This document shows, one piece after another, positions 1-8,402 of a stretch of DNA of 49,458 bases. How positions within the stretch are numbered: the stretch's first letter is position 1; every line of letters starts with the position of its first letter. The notes under the pieces were generated by a model. It ran no database searches, was not told where the DNA came from, and was given only the letters and a program-made list of their open reading frames with translations. The stretch comes from Methanomicrobium sp. (GTDB taxonomy: Archaea > Halobacteriota > Methanomicrobia > Methanomicrobiales > Methanomicrobiaceae): assembly GCA_017412625.1 (NCBI GenBank), contig JAFPWZ010000071.1, positions 1 to 49,458 on the forward strand, read 5' to 3'. The position numbers and the translations under genes were made by a program.

Positions 1-533
1 AACATGGCTTTTCGGATGATTCCCACATCGCGCTCGCTGATAACTCTGCCGTCATCTTCGAGAGTCAGATGAATTACATAGCGTTCGGGCGCGGCCAGGG
101 TCTCATAATCCTGACAGCTGAACCAGACGGTCTCGTTCGGTTTTGTATAGGTATCATTGCCGAGTTCCTCATACCTGCCGCCTGCGCCGCCGTCCCATAA
201 GTGAAACACGACATATTTACCGTATTCGCCGGTTGCATTCCAGTGATATCTGAGATTGCCCGCATCACCTGTGTAGGAATCCGCGGATGAGTTGCCTGTC
301 TGCAAAGGTAAATATTCGGGGGTAATATCCAGTCCGATAATGGAGGACATCGCCGGGCTCCAGTATTTGTGCCCGTTCTTGAGGGTTATGTCGTACTTCA
401 CCTTAGCCTTGTCAACGGTCGTGCATCCCGAAAAGATTGCGGCTGAAAAGACAATAAGCAGGAGTAATACCGCAACAGTCCTCACGCAACGCATTTTTGA
501 GAGAGTTATTCCGTTCAAAATGCCGTTTACCAT
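1..533 (-). CDS. Putative lipoprotein, partial (C-terminus beyond left edge)
   Basis: The reading frame is open from 533 to the window edge, giving about 177 residues. The N-terminus has a basic start (MRCVR, from residue 14), a Leu/Val/Ile-rich stretch and a lipobox ending FSGC, so it is predicted to be exported and lipid-anchored. The remainder (NGHKYWSP, YGKYVVFHLWDGG, RYVIHLTLEDDG) looks like a beta-rich extracellular domain; I do not recognise the family. The start at 533 is chosen because AAGGTGA sits 5 bases before it. An internal ATG at 494 would give a neater signal peptide but has no ribosome-binding site. It begins 18 bases after tfrB on the same strand, so it is probably the third gene of that operon. 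Confidence 0.7.
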   Translation of the reverse strand, partial: MVNGILNGITLSKMRCVRTVAVLLLLIVFSAAIFSGCTTVDKAKVKYDITLKNGHKYWSPAMSSIIGLDITPEYLPLQTGNSSADSYTGDAGNLRYHWNATGEYGKYVVFHLWDGGAGGRYEELGNDTYTKPNETVWFSCQDYETLAAPERYVIHLTLEDDGRVISERDVGIIRKAM

Positions 534-551
534 AAAGTCACCTTATCCTGT

Positions 552-2099
552 TTACTCCGCCTTTGCATTCTTCGCATCCTTCTTCCTGTAGCCCTCGACA
601 AGAAGGGTATTGATATTCTTCACCGGCTTATCGGTCACGGACTGAACGTGAATCTCGCAGAACGGGCAGGATGTCGCCACGATATCGCAGCCGCTCTCCT
701 TTATCTCTTCGCCGCGGAGTTTTCCGATGGCTTCAGCCTCGGCGGGATTGCCGGATTTCACACCGCCGCCCGAGCCGCAGCATTCCGAGGGTATCTCCGC
801 GAAATCGTCGGTGATGAGCCTTAAGAGTTTACGCGGCTGCTCGCGGATTCCCTGACCGCGAAGAAGGTGACATGGATCGTGATAGGCTATCTTTAACCCG
901 ATTTTTTCGGGCTTTTCGATATCAATCCCGGTCAGAATCTCGTTTATGTCCTTTACCTCGAAAGGCGTGTCGTAGTCGTTCTTGAGGGTGGAACCGCAGC
1001 CTGCGCAGACGGTCATGACTGTCTTTATTCCGCGTTTTACGAAGCAGTCGATGTTCTTCTTCATGAGCTCGGGCACAATTTCGGTCTGACCCGTTCTTAT
1101 AAGCGGCGATCCGCAGCAGACCTGCTCTTTCGGGGTGATTATGCGGATTCCGTTCCGCCTCAAGACCTCAATGGCATCGAGCGCCGTGCTCTGCATTCGC
1201 AGGTCGTAAAGGCATCCCGTAAAGAAGCCGACCTCTCCTTTTACATCGCCGTAAGGCTCAAGAACCTCGTCAATCGATTCGATAAGACCTTTCCTGTCGG
1301 GCAGGGGCTGAACGCTGCGCCCCGTGGTCTTTACGAATTCGGCAACCTCCTTATGCCGCGGCAATGTGAGACCTTCGCGGTTTGCGAGAATTCTCAGTTT
1401 CTCTATCGCTTTTCCGGGTATCTTTATGCTCTTGGGGCAGGCAAGGACACATGCCTGACATGTGGTGCAGTTGAAGAGCCCTTTCTCCGTAATGCCTTTG
1501 ATGCGGTCTTTATCGCAATCACGGGGATCGAGTGCGAGCCGCATCTCCTGACGCATGTAAGTGGGTCCCGCAAAATCCGTGACCTTAACGGCGGGACAGA
1601 CCGAGACACAGCAGAGGCACTCTATGCAGTCGCGCAGGGGTTTCATCTCCGCTGTCTCCTCCTTTGAGGGCATTGCAAACGAGCATGAAGGAACGCCCGA
1701 GCCGGTGCCCGCGGCTGCACACTCTTCACAGGCGGGGACGAGATACGGCATCTCCTTAAGATATTTGCCAATATCCGTGACCAGATCACGTATTACGGGC
1801 AGATCAAGTGGCTCAAGGAGCATGGCGTCCGCCGCCTCGGTCATGCATGCAAGCCGCGGTTCGCCGTTGACCTTCAGAGCGCAGCTTCCGCACTGGCCCG
1901 CACCGCAACAGTGCCTGAAGAGAAGGGTCGGATCGACGGTATCGCGAACAGCCTTAAGAACGTCCAGAACTCTCGCACCCTCATGGACTTTTACCTTATA
2001 CTCCTTTATTTCGGGGGCACTTTGGTCAGCGGGGTTGAAACGCGAAATTCTGACGCTCAGCATCTTCTCTCCGATCTTCACCTTATCTTTTCCGCTCAT
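552..2099 (-). CDS. tfrB: Thiol:fumarate reductase (CoM/CoB) subunit B
   Basis: This is the iron-sulfur and heterodisulfide-forming subunit of the methanogen fumarate reductase, which reduces fumarate to succinate with coenzyme M and coenzyme B thiols, yielding CoM-S-S-CoB. The 515 residues show a 2Fe-2S ferredoxin domain (Cys64/65, Cys70, Cys73, Cys85), two 4Fe-4S motifs (CIECLCCVSVCP near 158 and CTTCQACVLACP near 211), and two HdrB-like cysteine-rich CCG domains (GCLYD...VCCGSP and HDPCHLL...ECCGSGGG). This order is that of TfrB from Methanothermobacter. The start ATG overlaps the tfrA stop as ATGA, with GGAGGCGA just upstream, indicating translational coupling. An alternative ATG lies 12 codons downstream. 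The complex is known to be cytoplasmic. Confidence 0.95.
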   Translation of the reverse strand: MSGKDKVKIGEKMLSVRISRFNPADQSAPEIKEYKVKVHEGARVLDVLKAVRDTVDPTLLFRHCCGAGQCGSCALKVNGEPRLACMTEAADAMLLEPLDLPVIRDLVTDIGKYLKEMPYLVPACEECAAAGTGSGVPSCSFAMPSKEETAEMKPLRDCIECLCCVSVCPAVKVTDFAGPTYMRQEMRLALDPRDCDKDRIKGITEKGLFNCTTCQACVLACPKSIKIPGKAIEKLRILANREGLTLPRHKEVAEFVKTTGRSVQPLPDRKGLIESIDEVLEPYGDVKGEVGFFTGCLYDLRMQSTALDAIEVLRRNGIRIITPKEQVCCGSPLIRTGQTEIVPELMKKNIDCFVKRGIKTVMTVCAGCGSTLKNDYDTPFEVKDINEILTGIDIEKPEKIGLKIAYHDPCHLLRGQGIREQPRKLLRLITDDFAEIPSECCGSGGGVKSGNPAEAEAIGKLRGEEIKESGCDIVATSCPFCEIHVQSVTDKPVKNINTLLVEGYRKKDAKNAKAE

Positions 2100-3793
2100 T
2101 GAAAATCGCCTCCGTCTTCGTCTTCGGCAACGCCGATTCTCTCGATACCCTCGCGGTATATCGACTGATAAGTATGCCCGTACGGGGACGTTTCCGGCGT
2201 CCAGTCCTGCACGATATCCTTTCTTACATGGGCGCCGCGGGACTCCTCACGAAGAAGGGCGCCCCTCACGACAAGCGCCGCCACGGTAAGCATATCTTCA
2301 AGAACGCAGCATTCCGCAAGAACAGCGGGTGAATCCGCCTTAGGAGTCATCTCCGAAAGCTCCTCAATCTCCGCGAGTGCGGCCTCAAGCTCCTCCCCGG
2401 CCCTGAATATGCCGACATTCTCCCACATGGTCTTCCTCAGTCTCTCCTTTATCTCCGCAATGCTGTCGCTGCCGTTGAGGAACCTGTTGAATCTCAGTTC
2501 TTCGGCGGCAAGCTGACCGACAATCCCGGGAGAGTTCATGAGCGCCCTGTGCATAACAGACTTACCCGCAAATTCACCCGCACGCTTGCCGAAAACCTGT
2601 GTGTCCGCAAGTGAATTGCCTCCGAGACGGTTCGCGCCGTGTATGCCGCCGGTGACCTCTCCGCATGCGAAGAGACCAGAAATCGTCGTTCTGCACTCGG
2701 GCGTAATCCTTAAGCCGCCCATCATGTGATGCGCCGTCGGCGCAACCTCCATCGGCTCTTTCCTGATATCTACGCCGAAGTTAAGGAACTGCGAGAGCAT
2801 CATCGGAAGGCGCTCTTCAATAACGGCTGCGCCCAGATGCGTCACATCGAGGTAAACGCCGCCCTTGTCAGTCCCGCGTCCTTCCGCTATCTCGGTGGCA
2901 ATCGATCTTGCGACAACGTCCCTTGTGGAAAGCTCCATCCTCTCGGGGTCGTATTTCTCCATGAAACGCTCGCCGCGTGAATTCTTCAGATATCCGCCCT
3001 CGCCGCGGACTGCCTCGGTAATCAGCCTTCCGCGTGCGTCATAGGGATATACCGCGCCCGTGGGATGAAACTGCACCATCTCCATATCTATGAGTTCGGC
3101 GCCGGCGCGGTATGCCATGGCATAACCCTGCCCGTTTCCCGTCGCACAGTTCGTGCAGACATCATAGATCTGACCCGTTCCGCCGGTTGCCAGCACAACG
3201 GCATCGCAGCGGAACACGATCATATTGCCGTCGCGGTCAAGACCGACCGCACCGCAAACTCTGACCTGCCCCCCCGAAAGCGTCTCGGTGAGGAGATCGA
3301 TAACGGTAACTTCCTGAATAATGCGGATATCCGCGCCGCGTATCTTCTCCATCAGCGTTGCCATTATCTCGTGACCCGTTCTGTCCCCCGAATAACAGGT
3401 GCGGTTGAACTTCTGACCGCCGAAAGGACGCTGTGCGGGATGAGTCCCTTCAAAACCGTCGCAGTCGCAGCTTAAGTCGAAGACTGCGCCCCAGTTCATG
3501 AGGTCGGCAAACCTCTCCGGCGCTTCCTCCACGAGAATCTTTACGAGTTCGCGGTCATTGAGGTAGGCGCCGCCGCGTAGCGTATCCTCAAAATGAGATT
3601 TGCAGGAATCCTTAGGGTTAAGTACGGCATTGTATCCGCCTTCGGCCATGGTCGTGCAGCCGCCCTTCCCCGTGACCGAGCGTGAGAGAAGGATGACATC
3701 GCCGTATTTTGAGGCTTCCACGGCCGCTCTGCATCCCGCTCCGCCGCTTCCGACAACAAGCACATGACAGTCAATTACATTATCAGCAAGCAT
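2096..3793 (-). CDS. tfrA: Thiol:fumarate reductase (CoM/CoB) subunit A
   Basis: This is the flavoprotein subunit that binds FAD and fumarate, homologous to succinate dehydrogenase/fumarate reductase subunit A. Seen: an N-terminal dinucleotide-binding motif (VVGSGGAGCRAA), the FAD-binding segment CTTMAEGGYNA, the fumarate-site region FHPTGAVYP...GEGGYLKN, the TAHHMMGG motif, and the C-terminal FAD loop GANRLGGNSL. Length (565 residues from this start) fits the family. A TTG six bases upstream could also open the frame, but ATG at 3793 lies about 26 bases from a TATA-like element at 3814-3825 and has no Shine-Dalgarno, which suggests a leaderless message. With TfrB it would supply succinate for 2-oxoglutarate synthesis. 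Followed by tfrB with a 4-base overlap. Confidence 0.95.
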   Translation of the reverse strand: MLADNVIDCHVLVVGSGGAGCRAAVEASKYGDVILLSRSVTGKGGCTTMAEGGYNAVLNPKDSCKSHFEDTLRGGAYLNDRELVKILVEEAPERFADLMNWGAVFDLSCDCDGFEGTHPAQRPFGGQKFNRTCYSGDRTGHEIMATLMEKIRGADIRIIQEVTVIDLLTETLSGGQVRVCGAVGLDRDGNMIVFRCDAVVLATGGTGQIYDVCTNCATGNGQGYAMAYRAGAELIDMEMVQFHPTGAVYPYDARGRLITEAVRGEGGYLKNSRGERFMEKYDPERMELSTRDVVARSIATEIAEGRGTDKGGVYLDVTHLGAAVIEERLPMMLSQFLNFGVDIRKEPMEVAPTAHHMMGGLRITPECRTTISGLFACGEVTGGIHGANRLGGNSLADTQVFGKRAGEFAGKSVMHRALMNSPGIVGQLAAEELRFNRFLNGSDSIAEIKERLRKTMWENVGIFRAGEELEAALAEIEELSEMTPKADSPAVLAECCVLEDMLTVAALVVRGALLREESRGAHVRKDIVQDWTPETSPYGHTYQSIYREGIERIGVAEDEDGGDFQ

Positions 3794-3813
3794 ATCCAAG
3801 AAAGAATTGGTTC

Positions 3814-3825
3814 TAAAATATGATA
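3814..3825 (-). promoter_or_regulatory. TATA-like promoter element for tfrA
   Basis: On the minus strand this reads ATCATATTTTAG, centred about 26 bases before the tfrA ATG at 3793. That spacing places transcription initiation at the start codon, consistent with the missing Shine-Dalgarno. It lies in the divergent interval between tfrA and the aspartate kinase gene. Inferred by eye only. Confidence 0.45.
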
Positions 3826-3914
3826 AACAATTATATGCGGAATTTACCCGAAAAATTCCGGCGGTTTTACCGCACGGTATTATCTCATAATCACATTAAT
3901 TACTTCGCACACTT

Positions 3915-3924
3915 AATTATATGA
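3915..3924 (+). promoter_or_regulatory. TATA-like promoter element for the aspartate kinase-purM operon
   Basis: The sequence AATTATATGA lies about 45 bases before the chosen kinase ATG at 3965. Initiation 25 bases downstream would give a short leader containing the GAGG ribosome-binding site at 3955-3958. Inferred by eye. Confidence 0.4.
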
Positions 3925-3964
3925 TACAAATTATCTTCGGTAAGTGAGTGAATTGAGGATTTTA

Positions 3965-5353
3965 ATGAAATTCGGCGGCACATCCGTCGGCGATGCGGAA
4001 TGCATAGCCCGCGTTGTGTCCATTATACAACAATACAGAAATGAAGGCAATGAGATTGCCGTAGTAGTCTCGGCAATGTCGGGAGTCACGGATCAGCTGC
4101 ATGCGATTGCGGCTGAAGTGGAAAGCTCAATGGATACGCCGCCGATTGAGGCATTCATCACATCCATTCGCGCAAAACACGAGGATGTGCTGAAGGCGGT
4201 CGCACCCGGCGAGGCTGAGACCGTGATGGTCGAGATAGACAAACGCCTCAGCAACTTAAAGAATATCCTTACGGCAATTCACAATCTGCGCGAGCTGACG
4301 CCGCGTTCAAAGGATTATATCATCTCGTTCGGAGAGAGACTCTCGGCTCAGATCTTAAGCGCCGCACTTCGTCAGGCAGGTATCAAATCTACACCGCTCA
4401 ACGGCTGTCAGGCGGGAATCGTCACGAACGAGAGGCACGGCTGTGCGCAGGTTCTCCCCGAGAGCGAGCCGAAGATCAAATCAAGAATCATTCCGCTCAT
4501 GCACGACGGCGTTCCCGTCGTCATGGGATATATGGGCTGCACGGGCGAAGGAATCGTGACCACGCTCGGACGCTCGGGCTCGGATTATTCCGCGGCAATC
4601 GTCGGCGCGGGAATAGATGCCGACGAGATCTGGATCTGGACCGATGTCGACGGAATCATGACCTCGGATCCGCGCATCATCAACGATGCAAGAGTCATCC
4701 CCGAAATTTCATACCTTGAGGCAATGGAACTCTCCTACTTCGGCGCCGAAGTCCTGCACCCGAGGACAATAGAGCCCGCAATGCAGAAGGGTATCCCCGT
4801 CCGTGTCAAGAACACCTTCAACCCCTCGGCGAAGGGCAGCTGCGTGCTTGCGCAGGCACACAGGGATTCCCGCGTGGTTAAGGCAATCACCTTCATCGAC
4901 AAGGTCTCGCTCGTAAACCTTGCCGGCGCACAGATGTTCGGAAGACCCGGCGTTGCAAGAGCAATCTTCACCTCACTTGCCGAGAGCGGCGTAAACGTCA
5001 TGATGATCTCGCAGGGATCGTCCGAGGCCAATATCTCGCTCATAGTCGACGATGACCACCTCAATGCCGCCGTTACCGCGATGAACAAGGTTCAGCTCGG
5101 CGGATACATCCGCGAGGTTACCTTCGATAAGGAGGTCTGCGTTGTCGCGGTCGTGGGCGTCGGTATGGCAGGCGCTCCCGGAATTGCGGGGCGCATATTC
5201 ACGGCGCTCGGAAAGGCGGAGGTTAACGTCATGATGATCTCGCAGGGATCGTCCGAGGCAAACGTCTCCTTTGTCGTCGCACATGAGGACGGAAGGAAGG
5301 CACTCCGCGTCCTTCACGACGAATTCAGACTCTCGGAGGAACCTGCGGAATGA
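3965..5353 (+). CDS. Aspartate kinase
   Basis: Phosphorylates aspartate, the first step toward lysine, threonine, methionine and isoleucine. The N-terminus MKFGGTSVGD is the canonical nucleotide-binding signature. SFGERLSAQ and the VDGIMTSDPR region are the aspartate/ATP site of the amino-acid kinase fold. Two C-terminal ACT domains (each with VNVMMISQGSSEAN) should bind an effector amino acid, usually lysine or threonine; the sequence does not say which. A GTG at 3944 would add seven residues, but ATG at 3965 follows GAGG (3955-3958) by six bases and begins exactly at the conserved KFGGTSVG. The two ACT domains share an identical 35-base DNA segment (4994-5028 and 5225-5259). The stop overlaps the next gene as ATGA. 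Confidence 0.93.
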   Translation: MKFGGTSVGDAECIARVVSIIQQYRNEGNEIAVVVSAMSGVTDQLHAIAAEVESSMDTPPIEAFITSIRAKHEDVLKAVAPGEAETVMVEIDKRLSNLKNILTAIHNLRELTPRSKDYIISFGERLSAQILSAALRQAGIKSTPLNGCQAGIVTNERHGCAQVLPESEPKIKSRIIPLMHDGVPVVMGYMGCTGEGIVTTLGRSGSDYSAAIVGAGIDADEIWIWTDVDGIMTSDPRIINDARVIPEISYLEAMELSYFGAEVLHPRTIEPAMQKGIPVRVKNTFNPSAKGSCVLAQAHRDSRVVKAITFIDKVSLVNLAGAQMFGRPGVARAIFTSLAESGVNVMMISQGSSEANISLIVDDDHLNAAVTAMNKVQLGGYIREVTFDKEVCVVAVVGVGMAGAPGIAGRIFTALGKAEVNVMMISQGSSEANVSFVVAHEDGRKALRVLHDEFRLSEEPAE

Positions 5354-6417
5354 GCGGTTGCGGGATGGGCGACGGCAAAGGATGCGGTTGCGGAGGCGGT
5401 AACGCAGGCAAAAACGACGGCAGGAATGTAAAGCACACTTACCGCGATGCCGGCGTTGATATCGACCTCGAGGCCGACGGCGTTAAGGCTCTCGTGAATA
5501 TGCTCACTTTCCGCAGAAAAGGCAGTTTCGAGATGTGCAGCGATCTCGGACATTTCGCAGGACTTGTGGAGTTCGGCGATTATGCCCTTGCGCTTGCCGT
5601 CGACGGCGTGGGCACCAAGATGCTCGTCGCCGATATCATGAAAGACTGGTCGACGCTCGGAATCGACTGCATTGCGATGAATGTCAACGATCTCTATGTC
5701 ATGAACATAGAGCCGATTGCCTTCGTCGATTACGTGGCGACCGAGGGTGTCGAGGTCGATAAGATGAAGCAGATCGGTATCGGTCTCAACGAGGGCGCAA
5801 GGCTCTCCAACATGAACCTTGTCGGCGGCGAAACAGCGACGCTTAAGGGAATCGTGAACGGTCTGGATCTTGCGGGAACATGCCTCGGCATTCAGAAGAA
5901 GGATAAGATTATCACCGGCGCTTCCATTAAGAAGGGCGACGTCATCATAGGCGTCCCGTCTACGGGTATCCACTCGAACGGTCTTACCCTTGCAAGGAAG
6001 ATCGTCGAGGACTGCGCATCCTTCGACACGAAGATGCCGTGGGGCAAGACACTCGGTCAGGAACTTCTGACGCCGACGAGGATATACTCCGAGGTCCTTA
6101 AGGTCACGGCGGAGTGCGACGTCCACGGCATGTGCCACATCACCGGCGGGGGCTTAAGAAACCTCACAAGACTCGGAAAGCACGGTTTCGATATCACGGA
6201 CCCGATAACTCCGCAGCCGATTTATCAGTGGCTTCAGACCGCGGGTAAAGTGGACGAGCACGAGATGTATCGCACATTCAATATGGGAATGGGCTATGTC
6301 TTCGTTGTCGCGCCCGCCGATGCCGATAAGGTGCTCAAGATTGTCCCCGATGCCAAGGTAGTGGGCTCAATCCGCGAAGAAGAGGGTATCTGGCTCAGGG
6401 GCAAAGAGTTCCACTGA
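5350..6417 (+). CDS. purM: Phosphoribosylformylglycinamidine cyclo-ligase (AIR synthetase)
   Basis: Closes the imidazole ring in purine synthesis: FGAM plus ATP gives aminoimidazole ribotide. Seen: the family start TYRDAGVDIDLEAD (about residue 30), FAVDGVGT-type motif ALAVDGVGTK, MNVNDLYVMNIEP, VGGETATLKG, GIHSNGLTLAR and HITGGGLRNL. The total of 355 residues exceeds the usual core because of about 27 extra N-terminal residues rich in Gly and Cys (Cys4, Cys12, Cys14). That leader appears to be translated: the only ATGs before the core are at codons 1 and 6, the first overlaps the kinase stop as ATGA, and GGAGGA lies eight bases upstream. The role of the leader is unknown; metal binding is a guess. 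Confidence 0.94.
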   Translation: MSGCGMGDGKGCGCGGGNAGKNDGRNVKHTYRDAGVDIDLEADGVKALVNMLTFRRKGSFEMCSDLGHFAGLVEFGDYALALAVDGVGTKMLVADIMKDWSTLGIDCIAMNVNDLYVMNIEPIAFVDYVATEGVEVDKMKQIGIGLNEGARLSNMNLVGGETATLKGIVNGLDLAGTCLGIQKKDKIITGASIKKGDVIIGVPSTGIHSNGLTLARKIVEDCASFDTKMPWGKTLGQELLTPTRIYSEVLKVTAECDVHGMCHITGGGLRNLTRLGKHGFDITDPITPQPIYQWLQTAGKVDEHEMYRTFNMGMGYVFVVAPADADKVLKIVPDAKVVGSIREEEGIWLRGKEFH

Positions 6418-6464
6418 ACGTTACACTGAAAAACCGAAGAAAACTAAAAATTCACTCAATACAC

Positions 6465-6492
6465 TTTTTTATTCGCGGCTGCGAAAAAAATA
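6465..6492. terminator. Bidirectional terminator between purM and cyclophilin genes
   Basis: T6, then a small hairpin TTCGC-GGCT-GCGAA (6472-6485), then A7. Read on either strand this is a stem followed by a T-run, suitable for ending both converging transcripts. Confidence 0.5.
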
Positions 6493-6511
6493 AAATTGGA
6501 TTTTTTAAATT

Positions 6512-6988
6512 TCAGATAATCGAAGCCTTGATTATCTTAACTTCGGTCATAGGTCTGTCACTGTAGTCGGTCTTAACCGCCGCAATCTTATCGACAACGT
6601 CCATGCCTTTGGTGACCTCGCCGAAGACCGGGTGCTTGTAGGGTGTGGAACGGTTATCCCAGTCGAGATAGGAGTTGTCGACGAGGTTGATGAAGAACTG
6701 ACTTCCGCCGCTGTTGGGCTGTCCCGTGTTTGCCATCGATATCGTTCCGCGCTGATTCGAGTGTCCCGGGACGAATTCATCCTGTATATTGTATCCGGGA
6801 CCGCCCGTGCCCGTGCCGTTGGGACAACCGCCCTGAATCATGAATCCGGCAATTACGCGGTGGAATATGATTCCGTCATAGAAGCCTTCGCTTACGAGTT
6901 TTTCGAAGTTGCCTGCCGTTATCGGCATGTCGTCATAGAGTTTTATGACGATATCGCCCATTGTTGTCTCTAATTTTACTGTAGCCAT
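6512..6988 (-). CDS. Peptidyl-prolyl cis-trans isomerase, cyclophilin type
   Basis: Catalyses proline cis-trans isomerisation during protein folding. The 158 residues match a minimal single-domain cyclophilin with no signal peptide, so it should be cytoplasmic. Seen: catalytic FHRVI (Arg44), FMIQGGCPNGTGTGGPGY, SMANTGQPNSGGSQFFI, HPVFGEVTKGMDVVDKI. These are the normal cyclophilin active-site blocks. The ATG is preceded by GTGAGA. The gene converges on purM. Confidence 0.95.
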   Translation of the reverse strand: MATVKLETTMGDIVIKLYDDMPITAGNFEKLVSEGFYDGIIFHRVIAGFMIQGGCPNGTGTGGPGYNIQDEFVPGHSNQRGTISMANTGQPNSGGSQFFINLVDNSYLDWDNRSTPYKHPVFGEVTKGMDVVDKIAAVKTDYSDRPMTEVKIIKASII

Positions 6989-7142
6989 TTTATCTCACTT
7001 TCGTGACGGTTTTCGGTCTGCCGTTTCTTCAGATATAGGCATTCTTGAAATAACATCCTTTCTTTTTGAAACCGCTTCCGCGGGCATAAACAAGAACATA
7101 AATAAGAATCATAAAAAGGTTTCAGAGCGATATATTCTCTCA

Positions 7143-8402
7143 ATGGATATATGCATCATCGGAAGCGGGCTGTCGGGGTTATCGGCGGCATACGCTCTGC
7201 TCAAAAAATCCGATAAATTCAATATCACGATACTTGAAAAAAAGGACGTTATCGGGGGATGTTTAAGCTCATCGCGGGCGGGCAGGGGATATATCGAGGA
7301 CTTTTACCACCACTGCTTCTCGGGGGACACTGAGTTATTCGAACTCTCAAAGGAACTCGGCATCTACGACAGCCTCGAATGGCTCTCGGGCAGTACGGGA
7401 TATTACGTAAACGGCAAAATCTACCCGCTTACCACGCCCGCAGAGATACTCAAATATCCGCATCTCTCATTCATTGATAAATTCAGGCTCGGCATGTTCG
7501 TGCTGGGCGCAAAGAAATACGATGTCGGAAAATACGAGGATGTGGGTGCTGTCGAGTTTGCAATCGAAAAATGCGGCAAAAGCGCATACAAATCCTTCTT
7601 CGAACCGCTTCTGAGGGGCAAATTCGGGGATGCCAAAGATAAGGTCTCCGCCGCATGGCTCATATCGAGGGTGGCAATCCGCTCTGACAGAAAGACGGGA
7701 GGAGAGCGGCTCGGATACTTCAGGGACGGCTACAACTCGCTTATAGAGAGTCTTGCGGCAAAACTGAAGGAACGCGGCTGTGCGATAAATACGGATACTC
7801 CGGTGACCTCGCTGAAATATGACGGCGACAACAAAAAATGGATTGTTAACGGCGTAGAATACGACGCGGTTATCTCGACAATCGACCCGCGAAAGCTCAC
7901 CGAAATCGGCGGTCCGAAGATTATCGACGGCGAAATTCATTTTCAGGGCGCCGCCTGCATGTCAATCGGTCTCAAGCGCGAGGTAACGGACGGCATCTAC
8001 TGGGTAAACATGCGTGACGATGCTCCCTATGCTGCGGTCATCGGTCACACGAACTTCGTCCCGCGTGAGCGCTACGGCGAGGATATCGTCTATCTGGCAT
8101 CCTATTTCTGCAAAAAGCCCGACGAGAACCTCGAAGAGAAAATGCTTGAGGACTTCCTCAAAAGGTTTAATCTCGGCAGAGACGAGATTAACTGGTATCA
8201 TCTGACGATAGAGGAGTCCGCGGGTCCGATATACACGAAAGGCTACCGCAGACTGATTCCCCCCGCAGGCAGAGAGGATTGCGCAGGGTTCTACTGCGCA
8301 GGCATGTTCTCGGAGGAGAACTATCCCGAACGGAGCATGGAAGGATCGATTAAAGCAGGGTATACTGCCGCCGAAAAACTCATAAACGATTATCATGAAT
8401 GA
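7143..8402 (+). CDS. FAD-dependent oxidoreductase, protoporphyrinogen oxidase/phytoene desaturase-like
   Basis: A flavoprotein of 419 residues. The N-terminus MDICIIGSGLSGLSAAYALL is a textbook FAD-binding Rossmann motif, and the C-terminal FYCAGMFSEENYPERSMEGSIKAGYTAA is the second FAD-contact block of the amine oxidase/HemG-like superfamily. The substrate cannot be read from sequence. The frame is open upstream to 6945, but that part is antisense to the cyclophilin gene and its promoter; ATG 7143 opens precisely at the Rossmann fold. TATA-like A/T stretches at 7095-7119 and no Shine-Dalgarno suggest a leaderless message. It overlaps the following glycosyltransferase by eight bases, so the two probably act on one pathway, perhaps on a polyprenyl or lipid-linked substrate (inference). 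Confidence 0.85.
   Translation: MDICIIGSGLSGLSAAYALLKKSDKFNITILEKKDVIGGCLSSSRAGRGYIEDFYHHCFSGDTELFELSKELGIYDSLEWLSGSTGYYVNGKIYPLTTPAEILKYPHLSFIDKFRLGMFVLGAKKYDVGKYEDVGAVEFAIEKCGKSAYKSFFEPLLRGKFGDAKDKVSAAWLISRVAIRSDRKTGGERLGYFRDGYNSLIESLAAKLKERGCAINTDTPVTSLKYDGDNKKWIVNGVEYDAVISTIDPRKLTEIGGPKIIDGEIHFQGAACMSIGLKREVTDGIYWVNMRDDAPYAAVIGHTNFVPRERYGEDIVYLASYFCKKPDENLEEKMLEDFLKRFNLGRDEINWYHLTIEESAGPIYTKGYRRLIPPAGREDCAGFYCAGMFSEENYPERSMEGSIKAGYTAAEKLINDYHE

Noticed and set aside
5314-6138. A 274-codon minus-strand open frame opposite purM
   Set aside because: Every PurM motif lies on the plus strand in the same region; the antisense product shows no family features.
6945-7142. N-terminal extension of the FAD oxidoreductase
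   Set aside because: These 66 codons are antisense to the cyclophilin N-terminus and its promoter, and the Rossmann motif begins exactly at ATG 7143.
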